From Nonomuraea purpurea (GTDB taxonomy: Bacteria > Actinomycetota > Actinomycetes > Streptosporangiales > Streptosporangiaceae), in contig NZ_JBHSBI010000006.1 of assembly GCF_042650645.1 (NCBI RefSeq), positions 124,001 to 188,000 on the forward strand: a DNA stretch of 64,000 nucleotides. The letters run 5' to 3'. A program made the translations under genes and the position numbers. Position 1 is the first letter of the stretch; each line of letters begins with the position of its first letter. Under the pieces are notes generated by a model, which did not search any database, was not told where the DNA came from, and saw only the letters and a list, made by a program, of their open reading frames with translations. Below, piece after piece: positions 51,831 through 60,569 of this stretch.

Positions 51831-53038
51831 CGCTGACGATCGAGAAGTCCTTCGACTGGGACACCTTCGTCGACCGGTTCTGGGACCAAAGACCCGTGTT
51901 GTACAAGAACATCGACAGCGTGGCGTTCGCCGAGGCGGAGGTGTTCGAGACCGCCGTGCTCGGCAGCCGGCCGCCGCATCCGCTCGCCGTCCCGGGGAAT
52001 GTGCAGTTCCTCGTGCGGCGGCGGCAGCAGACGCGGCCACGCGACTACCTGCCGGAGCTGTCGGACCGTACGTTCGACGGCTACGAGCGGCGCATGGCCG
52101 AGCGGCTGCACGGGCAGCGTTACGCCCTCGTGGTGCACCGGTTCCACGCATTCTCCCACCCACTGTGGACACGCGCGCATCGGTTCTACGCCGGCCTCTG
52201 GGAGCGGGTCGGTCAGCCGACGCACACCGCGGGCTCCACGATGTTCCACGGCTCCTACGAGCACAGCCCGGTCGGCGTGCACCAGGATCGTTTCGCCACC
52301 TTCATGTTCTGCGTGCGCGGCAGCAAGCGGATGCGGTTCTGGGCCGAACGCCCCTGGTCGGAACCGGTGCACACGGTGCTGGACTACCAGCCGTACCTGG
52401 CGTCCTCGTTCGTCGCCGAGGTCGAGCCGGGCGACCTGCTGTACTGGCCGTCGCGGTATTACCACGTCGGGGAGAGCGCCGGCGACGCGCCTGCGACAAG
52501 TGTCAACGTGGGCATCCCGCGCCGCGAGCACCGGCCGTACTACGAGATCAAGGACCTGTTCCGTGGCACCCGGCCGGAGGCGTCCGCCCCGCTGTTCACC
52601 CCCGATGCCGGACCTGACGGGCGCCTGGCCGGTGAGTTGCCCACGGCCCTGGCCGACGCCGTGGACGCCTTCGCGGAACGTCTGAGCCGCGACCGGTTCG
52701 CCGAACGGGCCGCCGGCCTGGCCCTGCAGGTGAGAACGGCGGGTGGGTTCTGGCCGACCCAGGCTCCCGCCGGGCTTCGCCCGCTTGACGACGACACCCC
52801 CGTCCGCGCGTGCGCTCCCCTGCTGGCCGCGCCCGGCGACGGTGCCCGCAGGTGCGCCGCGAACGGCAACGTCACGTCCGGCACGATCACCGCCGAAACC
52901 CTCGCGGTGCTGGACCGGCTGAACGCCGGCGAGGTGGTGCGCGTCGCTGAACTGCCCGCGCCCCAGCGCGCGGAGGTCCGCCACCTGCTGCAGGAATTGG
53001 AGAGCTTCCGTGCCGTCACCCGCGCCGACACCGACTGA
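51827..53038 (+). CDS. JmjC/cupin Fe(II)/2-oxoglutarate oxygenase homologue
   Basis: A 403-residue ROXA-like protein. The facial triad is complete: VGVHQDRFATFMF (His152, Asp154) and YWPSRYYHVGES (His213). A Lys for 2-oxoglutarate may be in VRGSKRMRFW. It has a C-terminal winged helix. In this setting a hydroxylation of precursor side chains is the likely reaction; the substrate residue is unknown. It is paired with the degenerate paralogue and overlaps it by 4 bp. Confidence 0.82.
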   Translation: MTLTIEKSFDWDTFVDRFWDQRPVLYKNIDSVAFAEAEVFETAVLGSRPPHPLAVPGNVQFLVRRRQQTRPRDYLPELSDRTFDGYERRMAERLHGQRYALVVHRFHAFSHPLWTRAHRFYAGLWERVGQPTHTAGSTMFHGSYEHSPVGVHQDRFATFMFCVRGSKRMRFWAERPWSEPVHTVLDYQPYLASSFVAEVEPGDLLYWPSRYYHVGESAGDAPATSVNVGIPRREHRPYYEIKDLFRGTRPEASAPLFTPDAGPDGRLAGELPTALADAVDAFAERLSRDRFAERAAGLALQVRTAGGFWPTQAPAGLRPLDDDTPVRACAPLLAAPGDGARRCAANGNVTSGTITAETLAVLDRLNAGEVVRVAELPAPQRAEVRHLLQELESFRAVTRADTD

Positions 53039-54371
53039 CCGCTCCGGCTCGGCCGCGCCGGCCCACCGGCAGGCGGCCGCGAGGATCGTCGCCGAGATCG
53101 CGGACCGGCTGGCGGAGCCGCACCGGGTGGCCGAGATCGCGGGCGTGCCCGACAACCTCATGCGTTACCCGGGCAAGCCGCAACCGGTGTGGGATCCGCT
53201 GCTGCTCTCCGACGGTCACCCCGGAGTCGGCCTGCTGTTCGCGGAGCTGGCCGCGGGGGCGCCGGAACTGCGTGGCCGGGCGCACGCGCACCTGTCCGCG
53301 GCGCTCGGCAGCGGTATCCGGCTGCTGCCGCAGTCGTTGTTCGGCGGCATGGTGGCGCTCGCGTTCGCCGGGCACGCCGCGGCCACCGGATTCGGCGGCT
53401 ACGCCACGATGCTGGACGGACTGGACCGGCACATCATCGACCACGTCCGGCAACGCGCGCGGGCCGACCGGGAGCGGGTGCGTGCCGGCGAGCCGGTCGG
53501 CGCGTGGGACCGCTACGACGTCCTGGGCGGCACCGCCGGGATCGGCCGCTACCTGCTGGCCCGCCACGAGTCGACGGCCGGGCAGGCGGCGGAGCTCGCG
53601 CTGATCGAGGTGCTGGAGTCGCTGGTGGCCGCGGCGACCGCGGACGACATCGCGCGCCACGGCACCCGGGTGCCCGTGTGGTGGGTCACCGACGGGCTGG
53701 AGCACGGGCTGGTCGAGCACGTCAACTTCGGTCTCGCCCACGGTGTCTGCGGGCCGCTCGCGCTCCTGTCCGTCGCCTGGCGGGCGGGGTTCCGGGTGGA
53801 GCGCCAGGACGAGGCCATCGAGCGGATCATGGCGTTGTTGTCCCGCTGGCGCACGACCGACGAGGCCGGTCCGCGCTGGCCGCACCTGATCACGCCGGCA
53901 CACCTCGAAAGCGGGCAACCGCCGGAACGCGCACGTGACTCGTGGTGCTACGGCGCCGCGGGCGCGGCACGGGCCGTGTACCTGGCCGGGGCCGCGCTGG
54001 ACCGTCCGGACTGGCGCGCCGACGCGCATGCCGCCCTTCGTGGCGCGCTGACCGTGGCGAGCGACGAGCTGATCTGCGACTCCGCGCTGTGTCACGGCTG
54101 GGCGGGGCTGCTGCAGATCGTGCTGCGCATGGCACACGACAGCGCCGACCCCGGCTACCACGCCATCGCCGACACGCTGGCGGCGCGGGTGGTGGACGGG
54201 TTCGACCCCGAGGCGCCGTTCGGTTACCGCTACCGCCACTCGCTCGCGGCGCGCGCCCTCGACCGTCCCGGCTTCCTGGAAGGAGCCGCGGGCATCGCCC
54301 TCGCCCTCCACACCTACGCCACGGGGGACGTACCGGCGACGTCATGGGACAGCGCCCTGCTGGTGAACTGA
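53010..54371 (+). CDS. Stand-alone LanC-like cyclase
   Basis: A 453-residue cyclase. Zinc ligands are Cys313 in SWCYGAAGA and Cys361-His362 in ALCHGWAG; the catalytic His244 is in FGLAHGVCGP. This is the missing partner of the dehydratase: it would join Cys to dehydrated Ser/Thr. GTG 53010 has GGAGAG 5 nt upstream and overlaps the oxygenase gene by 29 bp. The N-terminal 20 residues are Pro/Ala-rich. Confidence 0.88.
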   Translation: MPSPAPTPTDRSGSAAPAHRQAAARIVAEIADRLAEPHRVAEIAGVPDNLMRYPGKPQPVWDPLLLSDGHPGVGLLFAELAAGAPELRGRAHAHLSAALGSGIRLLPQSLFGGMVALAFAGHAAATGFGGYATMLDGLDRHIIDHVRQRARADRERVRAGEPVGAWDRYDVLGGTAGIGRYLLARHESTAGQAAELALIEVLESLVAAATADDIARHGTRVPVWWVTDGLEHGLVEHVNFGLAHGVCGPLALLSVAWRAGFRVERQDEAIERIMALLSRWRTTDEAGPRWPHLITPAHLESGQPPERARDSWCYGAAGAARAVYLAGAALDRPDWRADAHAALRGALTVASDELICDSALCHGWAGLLQIVLRMAHDSADPGYHAIADTLAARVVDGFDPEAPFGYRYRHSLAARALDRPGFLEGAAGIALALHTYATGDVPATSWDSALLVN

Positions 54372-54377
54372 CAACGG

Positions 54378-55451
54378 TCATACGCGGCCGCGTGTGACCG
54401 CCTTGGTTCGGGTTTCCAACGCGGTGTTGATCAACTTGAGGATGCCTCTGTGGGTGACGTGGGCAGCCAGCCGCGTCAGTTCGTCGACGGCCGTGTGGTG
54501 ATCGATCCGGGAAAGGGCGAGAACGCCGGCGTTGGCGACCTTGGGGTTGCGCGGCCCGAGCGTGGGGACATTGCGCAGCGAGGTCTCGACGAGCGCACCA
54601 AGGGCCGTGGAGATGTCCGGGTGCGGGGGCAGGAACGACAGCAGCCAGGCGATCCCCCGCAGAGCGTTGGCGTTGAAGGGGTCGTAGGCGTAGTTGTAGT
54701 CAGGCCCGCTCCCGTCAATCTCCAAGAGCAGAGTTCGGGGACGGCCGACCAGGGTGAGCCACGGCAGCACGGTCACGCGCACCGCGTCGGCCCCCGTCTC
54801 GTCGAGCAGTCTCCTGCCCGCCTTCTCCCACCTGGCGGAGGGCTGGGCGGCGGTGGCAGTCGTCGCATGCGTCAGCAGTGGCCGCCAGGAGGCAGCGAGC
54901 CCCGGCAGTTCGACGAGTGCCCGCTCCGCCCACTCCTCACCCACGTTGAGGACTGGCTCGGTGAGCTGCTTCGCCACGGCACGGACGTCGGTGTCCCCGA
55001 AGCTGTCCAGGGCTGTCCGCCGGAATGCGGCGGCGACCGCCGGAGGCAGTTGCCGCCCGGCGGCGAGTTCGGCCTCGGCGAAGCTCACGAACCGCATGCC
55101 GTACACGAAGGAGTACTGCCCGCTCAGGGCGTCGAGCCTGCTGAGGCGTTCGCTTGAGAGCCCGTCGTCGGGCAGGCCATGGGAGGCAACGCTCAGCAAG
55201 GTCAGCGCGTTCAGACGGTCGGGAGAGTCCCCGGCGGCGGAGTGGTACCGGTCGGCCAGGGCTTTCGTCAGACGCTGCCGATCGTCGGCCGGCAGTTTCC
55301 GCAGAAAGTCGAAGGCCTCCCGCCAGGGCCGTATCCAGATGTCCAGGACACCGGTGGCCCACCTCAGCAGGTCATCGGCGAGTTCGGCCGGGGACCAGGC
55401 CGAGGACACCCGCCCGATCATGGTCTCGAACTCCTCGAAGTCCGCCATCAT
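54378..55451 (-). CDS. Helical protein of unknown function
   Basis: A protein of about 357 residues, mostly alpha-helical, with MADFEEFETMIGRVSSAWSP at the start. The segments WREAFDFLRKLPADDRQRLTK and DAVRVTVLPWLTLVGRPRT recall N-terminal parts of large DUF4132-type proteins; that is uncertain. Tandem ATGs at 55451/55448 follow a G-rich ribosome binding site. It is convergent with lanC, 6 bp apart, so it is not part of that operon. Confidence 0.6.
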   Translation of the reverse strand: MMADFEEFETMIGRVSSAWSPAELADDLLRWATGVLDIWIRPWREAFDFLRKLPADDRQRLTKALADRYHSAAGDSPDRLNALTLLSVASHGLPDDGLSSERLSRLDALSGQYSFVYGMRFVSFAEAELAAGRQLPPAVAAAFRRTALDSFGDTDVRAVAKQLTEPVLNVGEEWAERALVELPGLAASWRPLLTHATTATAAQPSARWEKAGRRLLDETGADAVRVTVLPWLTLVGRPRTLLLEIDGSGPDYNYAYDPFNANALRGIAWLLSFLPPHPDISTALGALVETSLRNVPTLGPRNPKVANAGVLALSRIDHHTAVDELTRLAAHVTHRGILKLINTALETRTKAVTRGRV

Positions 55452-55539
55452 CCCCCCACCAGTGACCGTCACGTCGATGCGATGACAGTATGGCCCGGCA
55501 CCGACAATTCCCCTTGCCTGCGATCGTTTGGTCGCGCGC

Positions 55540-56538
55540 TCAGTTGCCCACGCCGAGGTTGGACATGAACGCGGACGGGTATCGGTCGCCGCGGGCCGCG
55601 CCCGGCGGCACCGCCTTCTCGATCTCGGCGAGGTCGTCCGCGGTGAGGTTCAGCTCCATCGCGGGCAGCGCCTCGGCCAGCCGCCCTCGGGTGCGAGCGC
55701 CGACCAGCGGCACGATGTCCTCACCCTGCGCGGCAACCCAGGCGATGGCCAACTGGGCGACGGTGCGGCCCTTCGCCTCGGCGACCCGGCGCAGCGCCTC
55801 CACCAGGGCGAGGTTGTGTTCCACGTTGCCGCCGGAGAAGCGCGGGCCGAAGCCTCGGCTGTCGCCGGGGCCGGCGGTGTGGCCGGCGGTCCAGTGTCCG
55901 GAGATGAGGCCGCGGCCGAGGACGCCGTAGGCGGTCAGGCCGATGCCGAGCTCCCGCAGCGTGGGCAGGACGTCCGCCTCCACCGCGCGGGAGATCAGCG
56001 AGTACTCGATCTGCAGGTCGGCGATCGGGTGCACGGCGTGCGCCCGCCGGATCGTCGCCGCGTCGACCTCCGACAGGCCGATGTGCCGCACATATCCGGC
56101 GTCGATCATCTCCTTGATCGCGCCCACCGTCTCCTCGATCGGCACCGCCGGGTCCAGCCGGGCGGGACGGTAGATGTCGATGTGGTCGGTGCCCAGCCGG
56201 GTCAGCGAGTAGCCCAGAAAGTTCTTCACCGCCTCGGGACGGCTGTCGTGCCCGCCGAACTCAGGGCCCGGCCCCCGCAGCATGCCGAACTTGACGCTCA
56301 GCTTGTAGCTGTCGCGGTCCCGGCCGCGCAGCGCCTCGGCCAGCAGCAACTCGTTGTGGCCCATGGCGTAGAAGTCGCCGGTGTCGATCAGCGTGACGCC
56401 GCTCTCCAGCGCGGCGTGCACGGTGGCGATGCTCTCCGCCCGGTCGGCCGCGCCGTAAGCGCCCGACATGCCCATCGCACCCAGGCCCAGCGCGGAAACG
56501 GCCGGTCCTGTGCGGCCCAGGGTTCGCATCTGCATCAT
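55540..56538 (-). CDS. Aldo/keto reductase
   Basis: A 332-residue NAD(P)H-dependent reductase. Motifs: LGLGAMGMSGAYG, the Asp/Tyr motif LIDTGDFYAMGHNE, the Lys in SVKFG and IGLSEVDAATI. At the usual YxQHRxD place it reads YRPARLDP, so the catalytic His is replaced by Ala, as in a subset of the family. ATG 56538 has GAGGGAG close upstream. It diverges from an XRE-type regulator that may control it. Confidence 0.88.
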   Translation of the reverse strand: MMQMRTLGRTGPAVSALGLGAMGMSGAYGAADRAESIATVHAALESGVTLIDTGDFYAMGHNELLLAEALRGRDRDSYKLSVKFGMLRGPGPEFGGHDSRPEAVKNFLGYSLTRLGTDHIDIYRPARLDPAVPIEETVGAIKEMIDAGYVRHIGLSEVDAATIRRAHAVHPIADLQIEYSLISRAVEADVLPTLRELGIGLTAYGVLGRGLISGHWTAGHTAGPGDSRGFGPRFSGGNVEHNLALVEALRRVAEAKGRTVAQLAIAWVAAQGEDIVPLVGARTRGRLAEALPAMELNLTADDLAEIEKAVPPGAARGDRYPSAFMSNLGVGN

Positions 56539-56663
56539 GTTCTCCCTCGTTCTCGATGCCGTCCCCCATCCTGCGCCCGGGCCCGGACGGGCGGGAGCGG
56601 AGCGTTCATCATGGGAGAGCCGCTCCCTGGCTCGGCTCGCCGGCCGCGAGGCAGGATGAAACC

Positions 56664-57515
56664 ATGCAACGCGACCAACTCGCCGACTTCCTGCGCCGCC
56701 GCCGCGAGGCGATCCGCCCGGCCGAGGTGGGCCTCGCCGACGGCCCTCGCCGCCGCGCCATCGGCCTGCGCAGGGAAGAGGTGGCGATGCTCGCCGGCAT
56801 GTCGGTGGACTACGTCGTACGCCTTGAGCAGGGCCGCAGCAGTCAGCCCTCGACGCAGTTGCTCGGCGCGCTGGCCCGGGCGTTGCGCCTGTCCGACGAC
56901 GAGCGCGACCACCTGTTCCACCTGGCCGGCCACCGCCCGCCGCCCGCCGACGGGGTGGCCCGCCTGGCCCGCGCCGGCCTGATGCGCCTGCTCGACCTGC
57001 TCGGCGACACCCCGGCTCTGGTGCTGTCCGACCTGGGCGAGGTCCTGGCCAAGAACCGGGCGGCCATCCTGCTGACGGGCTACGACACCGGCCTGTCCGG
57101 CGACCGGCGCTACGTCGTCTACCGCTGGTTCACCGAGCCCGCCGCGCGCGCCCTTTGCCCGCCCGAGGATCAGGAGCATAGGGCCCGTCAGCTCGTGGCC
57201 GACCTGCGCGCGGCCGTCGGCCGCCGGTCCGGCGATCCCGAGGTCGCCGGGCTCGTCGACCGTTTGCAGGCCGCGAGCGCCGACTTCCGCCGGCTCTGGG
57301 CCGAGCACGAGGTGGCGGTCCGGCGCGCCGACCGCAAAACCTTTCTGCACCCTCGGGTCGGCCGCCTGGTGATGGACTGCGAGACCCTGGTCACCCCCGA
57401 TCAGGGTCAGCAACTACTGGTGCACACCCCGGCGGACGCCGAGACCCGCGAGCGGCTGGAACTGCTGCGAGTACTCGGCATCGAAGAGTTCCCCACGGGG
57501 GCACCGACTCGGTGA
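56664..57515 (+). CDS. XRE-family regulator with MmyB-like ligand domain
   Basis: A 283-residue regulator. The HTH is RREEVAMLAGMSVDYVVRLE, preceded by ADFLRRRREAIRPAEVGL, typical of this actinobacterial group. The C-terminal domain (RLLDLLGDTPALVLSDLGEV, NRAAILLTG) is MmyB-like and binds small, often fatty-acid-like ligands. ATG 56664 has CAGGA 8 nt upstream. It lies next to the divergent aldo/keto reductase, its likely target. Confidence 0.88.
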   Translation: MQRDQLADFLRRRREAIRPAEVGLADGPRRRAIGLRREEVAMLAGMSVDYVVRLEQGRSSQPSTQLLGALARALRLSDDERDHLFHLAGHRPPPADGVARLARAGLMRLLDLLGDTPALVLSDLGEVLAKNRAAILLTGYDTGLSGDRRYVVYRWFTEPAARALCPPEDQEHRARQLVADLRAAVGRRSGDPEVAGLVDRLQAASADFRRLWAEHEVAVRRADRKTFLHPRVGRLVMDCETLVTPDQGQQLLVHTPADAETRERLELLRVLGIEEFPTGAPTR

Positions 57516-57520
57516 GCCCG

Positions 57521-57985
57521 CTATGGCGTCCTTGGCAGATCCGCGCGGTGAATGCGCTGGTCGAGTTCCCAAAGCGCCGACTTGTCATCGTCGTAACGCA
57601 GCAACTCGTATGCGGCTTCGTATTTCAACCACCGCACGTCGTGATGCTCAGAGGAGAGCACTATCTTGCCCTGTTCTCGGGTGACATCCAGGGCGAAGAA
57701 GTGCTTGGGCACGATGTAGAGGTCATCGGGCCAGAACTTGGCGGCCGCGAAGCAACTCTTCTCTACTCCGCTTACCATGTCGAGCTTGAACAGCGGCCCT
57801 ACCGCAGGCAGGCCGGCCTCCTCGGCGGCCTCGCGACGGGCTGCGGTCTCCAGATCCTCACCTTCCTCCACACCGCCGCTCACGCTCTGCCAATGGGAAT
57901 CATCCGCTCTCTGGAAGATTGCGTATTCCGGCAGCCCTGCCGTGGTCCGGAAAAGAAAAACGAGCACGGTGAGGGGCTGGCGCAT
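57521..57985 (-). CDS. Nudix hydrolase (NudB-like)
   Basis: A 154-residue enzyme with Nudix box GGVEEGEDLETAARREAAEE, followed by AGL. The layout (RTTAGLPEYAIFQRADDSHWQ at the start, SSEHHDVRWLKYEAAYELLR at the end) recalls dihydroneopterin triphosphate pyrophosphatase NudB. That would fit the nearby folE, although the two genes are 272 bp apart. ATG 57985. Confidence 0.85.
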   Translation of the reverse strand: MRQPLTVLVFLFRTTAGLPEYAIFQRADDSHWQSVSGGVEEGEDLETAARREAAEEAGLPAVGPLFKLDMVSGVEKSCFAAAKFWPDDLYIVPKHFFALDVTREQGKIVLSSEHHDVRWLKYEAAYELLRYDDDKSALWELDQRIHRADLPRTP

Positions 57986-58124
57986 ATGGCACGTCCATTC
58001 TCAGAGGCGATTTCTCCGTAGGCCGGGCGAAAGAACATCGCACCGAACTACCCTGCCGCAGCGGCGAGCGCTCGCGCCTCCGTGAGAGAGATCAGTATGT
58101 GCGGACGCTGTGGATATGATCCCT

Positions 58125-58148
58125 GGCCAGCAGGCATTCCTGCTGGCC
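58125..58148. terminator. Perfect hairpin in the spacer between nudB-like and folE genes
   Basis: GGCCAGCAGG (58125-58134) pairs with CCTGCTGGCC (58139-58148), CATT loop, 110 bp downstream of the folE stop. The rest of 57986-58257 shows no gene; a short frame near 58150-58250 with coding-like composition could not be assigned. Confidence 0.6.
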
Positions 58149-58257
58149 CGCAAACCAGCCGACGATGGCCGGCCGTGATATCCGCCCCTCTCCGCTGACG
58201 CACGGCGAGCGTGGCCGGGCCGCGCCCGATGTCGATCCCGAACGGGCACGGGTGCGC

Positions 58258-58836
58258 TCAGGGCTTGGCGAGCGAGAGGAATTCGGCGCGTGAGCGGGCG
58301 TCCTCGCGTAGGGTGCCGAGCAGGGTAGAGGTGATGGTGTGCGCCCCGGGCGATTGTGCCCCCCGCAGCGTCATGCAGGTGTGGTCGGCCTGGATGACCA
58401 CACCGACGCCCCGTGGCTGCAATTGCTCCTGCAACCAGTCGGCGACTTGTTTGGTGAGGCGTTCCTGGACCTGCGGCCGGCAGGCGAAGTGTTCGACCAC
58501 ACGGGCGAGCTTGGACAGGCCGACGATGCGCGGTCCTGGCAGGTATCCGACATGGGCGGTGCCGGTGAACGGCAGCAGGTGGTGCTCACAGACCGACCGA
58601 AGCGGGATGTCGCGGACCAGGACGAGCTCGTCGTATCCCTCGTCGTTGGGGAAGGTGGTCAGCTCGAAGGGCCGTGGCGTGAACAACTCGGCATAGGCCC
58701 GGGCCATCCGCCCGGGTGTCCCGCGCAGACTCTCACTGTCCATTGAGACGCCCAAAGCATCGAGAAACCGCCGCGCCGCCTCTTCGGCGGCGTCGAGGTC
58801 GATGCCGGCCCCGCGAACAACCGATGCGTTGACCAC
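58258..58836 (-). CDS. folE: GTP cyclohydrolase I (FolE)
   Basis: Makes dihydroneopterin triphosphate for folate or pterin synthesis. 192 residues with the complete signature: VCEHHLLPFTGTAHVGYLPG, IVGLSKLARVVEHFA and GVGVVIQADHTCMTLRG, including the zinc ligands Cys-His and the second Cys. GTG 58836 overlaps nothing and starts one base after the membrane-protein stop, so the two are cotranscribed. The neighbours are membrane proteins, not folate genes, so this may be a second folE. Confidence 0.95.
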   Translation of the reverse strand: MVNASVVRGAGIDLDAAEEAARRFLDALGVSMDSESLRGTPGRMARAYAELFTPRPFELTTFPNDEGYDELVLVRDIPLRSVCEHHLLPFTGTAHVGYLPGPRIVGLSKLARVVEHFACRPQVQERLTKQVADWLQEQLQPRGVGVVIQADHTCMTLRGAQSPGAHTITSTLLGTLREDARSRAEFLSLAKP

Positions 58837-58837
58837 T

Positions 58838-59236
58838 TCAGCTCCCTGCCAGGGTGGCGATCACGACCAGGACGAGAGTGGCGACGGCGAACAGGCCGTG
58901 CCCGGCGACCACGACAACGGGGATGGCCCGCTCGGGGGCCACGCTGGTGGCCCGGGCGCGGTAGACGGGGATCCATCGGGCCAACATCGCGAAGCCGAGC
59001 AGCGCGACCAGCACGAGCAGGACCAGGGCGATCCATGCCAGGACGTTGTTGCCGAAGGCCAGGTAGAGGATCCACAGGATCAGCCCGGTCGCGGCGAGCA
59101 GCAGGTGGCCGAAGGCCACAGGGGCGGGCAAGCGTGATTCCTCCTTGCGGTGCCCGCCGCGGGAGATCCACACGCCGAGCATGAAGAACCCGCCGAGCGC
59201 GGTGAGTAGCCAGGTGACAAGTGCGGCAACAGCCAT
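58838..59236 (-). CDS. Small membrane protein (four helices)
   Basis: A 132-residue protein with four hydrophobic helices: ALVTWLLTALGGFFMLGVWI, PVAFGHLLLAATGLILWILYL, LAWIALVLLVLVALLGFAML and IPVVVVAGHGLFAVATLVLV. Two conserved-looking His lie in helices, so it may bind haem or quinone, which is a guess. It lies between the DUF2231 gene (19 bp) and folE (1 bp) in one operon. Confidence 0.72.
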   Translation of the reverse strand: MAVAALVTWLLTALGGFFMLGVWISRGGHRKEESRLPAPVAFGHLLLAATGLILWILYLAFGNNVLAWIALVLLVLVALLGFAMLARWIPVYRARATSVAPERAIPVVVVAGHGLFAVATLVLVVIATLAGS

Positions 59237-59255
59237 GATGATCTATCTCCTGCGT

Positions 59256-59759
59256 TCAGGAACGGAAGCCTTCTGCTTGGGTGGTCTCATCGGCGACCCG
59301 GACGCCGTACCGGTAGGTGAGCTTGCCGCCGAGGTATCCGGAGATCGCCAGCGCGATCAGCGCAACCGCCGACAGCGCGATCTGACCCGCCTCCACCGGC
59401 CCGGTCCCCGCGCCGGCCCGCCATGCCCAGGCGGCGCCGTACACGGCAGTGACGATCAGGTTCAGCGACAGATGGACGAGTGCCGTGCGGAACGCCGCGG
59501 TTCGCGGTGGGACGACCAGGAAGTCCAGGAAGCCGAAGAGGGCTGCGACGAGCGCGCCGATCACTCCGATGGCGATCAGCCACAGTGATCCGCGAGCCAA
59601 GAAGTCGGGATCGGGCACCGCGTGCGAGGCCAGGTCGAACACCATGCTCGTCACCCACGCGCCGATCGGCACGGTGACCAGGATCGGGTGCAGTGGATGT
59701 CCGTACGGCCCGGCGAGTGCCGTGACAGGGCGCTTGGCCTGATGCGGCTGCGCTGACAT
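59256..59759 (-). CDS. DUF2231 membrane protein
   Basis: A 167-residue membrane protein with four helices. GPYGHPLHPILVTVPIGAWV is the DUF2231 signature, with His residues that may bind a metal or haem. GGAGG precedes ATG 59759 by 6 nt. It is first gene of the DUF2231-membrane protein-folE operon and diverges from a SufR-like regulator. Confidence 0.85.
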   Translation of the reverse strand: MSAQPHQAKRPVTALAGPYGHPLHPILVTVPIGAWVTSMVFDLASHAVPDPDFLARGSLWLIAIGVIGALVAALFGFLDFLVVPPRTAAFRTALVHLSLNLIVTAVYGAAWAWRAGAGTGPVEAGQIALSAVALIALAISGYLGGKLTYRYGVRVADETTQAEGFRS

Positions 59760-59809
59760 GACCCACCTCCTATTTCACCAACAACCCTTGGTTTTATCGG
59801 ATCGAGGCC

Positions 59810-59850
59810 AAGATACAGAAGGTTTAGCCCGAGTCAATAGGTGTTATCGT
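59810..59850. promoter_or_regulatory. Overlapping divergent promoters of the DUF2231 operon and the SufR-like gene
   Basis: Minus strand: TTGACT (59837-59832), 16-bp spacer, TATCTT (59815-59810). Plus strand: TATCGT (59845-59850) ends 6 nt before GTG 59857, implying a leaderless mRNA. Two similar blocks, GGTTTTATCGG (59790-59800) and GGTGTTATCGT (59840-59850), may be operator copies. Confidence 0.5.
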
Positions 59851-59856
59851 GGACAG

Positions 59857-60549
59857 GTGACGGATGACGGGGTGCGGGCTGTCGCGGCACTCGACGACGA
59901 GTTGAGGCGTCGCATGTATGGGTTCATCCGGCAGTCACCGTCGCCGGTGACACGCGACGAGGCCGCGCAAAGCGTAGGCATCTCCCGCAAGCTTGCGGCT
60001 TTCCACCTGGACAAGCTGGTCGAGGTCGGGCTACTGACCGCCACCTACGCCCAGCCGGGCGGCATCCGCAGGGTGGGCCGCGCTCCCAAGCTCTACCAAC
60101 CCTCCGACCTGCAGGTGCAGGTCAGCATCCCGCAACGCGAGCACGGTCTGCTCGCCGGCATCCTGCTGGACGCGGTGCGCCTGCAGCAACCACAGGAGCG
60201 CGGGCCTGACGCCGCCCTGCGCGTGGCCTCCCACCGAGGACAAGCCATGGGCCAGGTCGAACGTGAGCGGCTCAAGCCTGGCCGCCTCGGCACCGAACGC
60301 GCCCTCACCTACGTCGGCCAGATGCTGGAACACCACGGCTTCGAGCCCGTCCGCGTCGCGCCAACACGCATCCAACTGGCCAACTGCCCCTTTCATCCGC
60401 TCGCGGCCAAGGATCCCGACCTGGTGTGCGGCATCAACCACGCCTTCATGACCGCCTACTGCGCAGGACTCGGCGCCACCACCATCACGGCCACCCTGGC
60501 GCCCCGCCCCGGAGCCTGCTGCGTCGAACTGCACGCCACGGATGCGTGA
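59857..60549 (+). CDS. SufR-like winged-helix regulator with Cys-rich C-terminus
   Basis: A 230-residue ArsR/SufR-type regulator. The winged helix reads LDDELRRRMYGFIRQ, TRDEAAQSVGISRKLAAFHL. The C-terminal domain has NCPFHPLAAKDPDLVCG and further Cys in TAYCAG and PGACCVEL (spacing about C-X13-C-X10-C-X18-CC), similar to Fe-S-binding SufR proteins. It could sense iron-sulfur or redox state and control the divergent operon. GTG 59857 appears leaderless. Confidence 0.82.
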   Translation: MTDDGVRAVAALDDELRRRMYGFIRQSPSPVTRDEAAQSVGISRKLAAFHLDKLVEVGLLTATYAQPGGIRRVGRAPKLYQPSDLQVQVSIPQREHGLLAGILLDAVRLQQPQERGPDAALRVASHRGQAMGQVERERLKPGRLGTERALTYVGQMLEHHGFEPVRVAPTRIQLANCPFHPLAAKDPDLVCGINHAFMTAYCAGLGATTITATLAPRPGACCVELHATDA

Positions 60550-60569
60550 CGTACCGCCTCGCCAGGCGC

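Noticed and set aside
58140..58257. A possible insertion-sequence remnant next to folE
   Set aside because: A short frame reading IDIGRGPATLAV looked transposase-like, but it lacks any conserved catalytic residue, inverted ends or target duplication.
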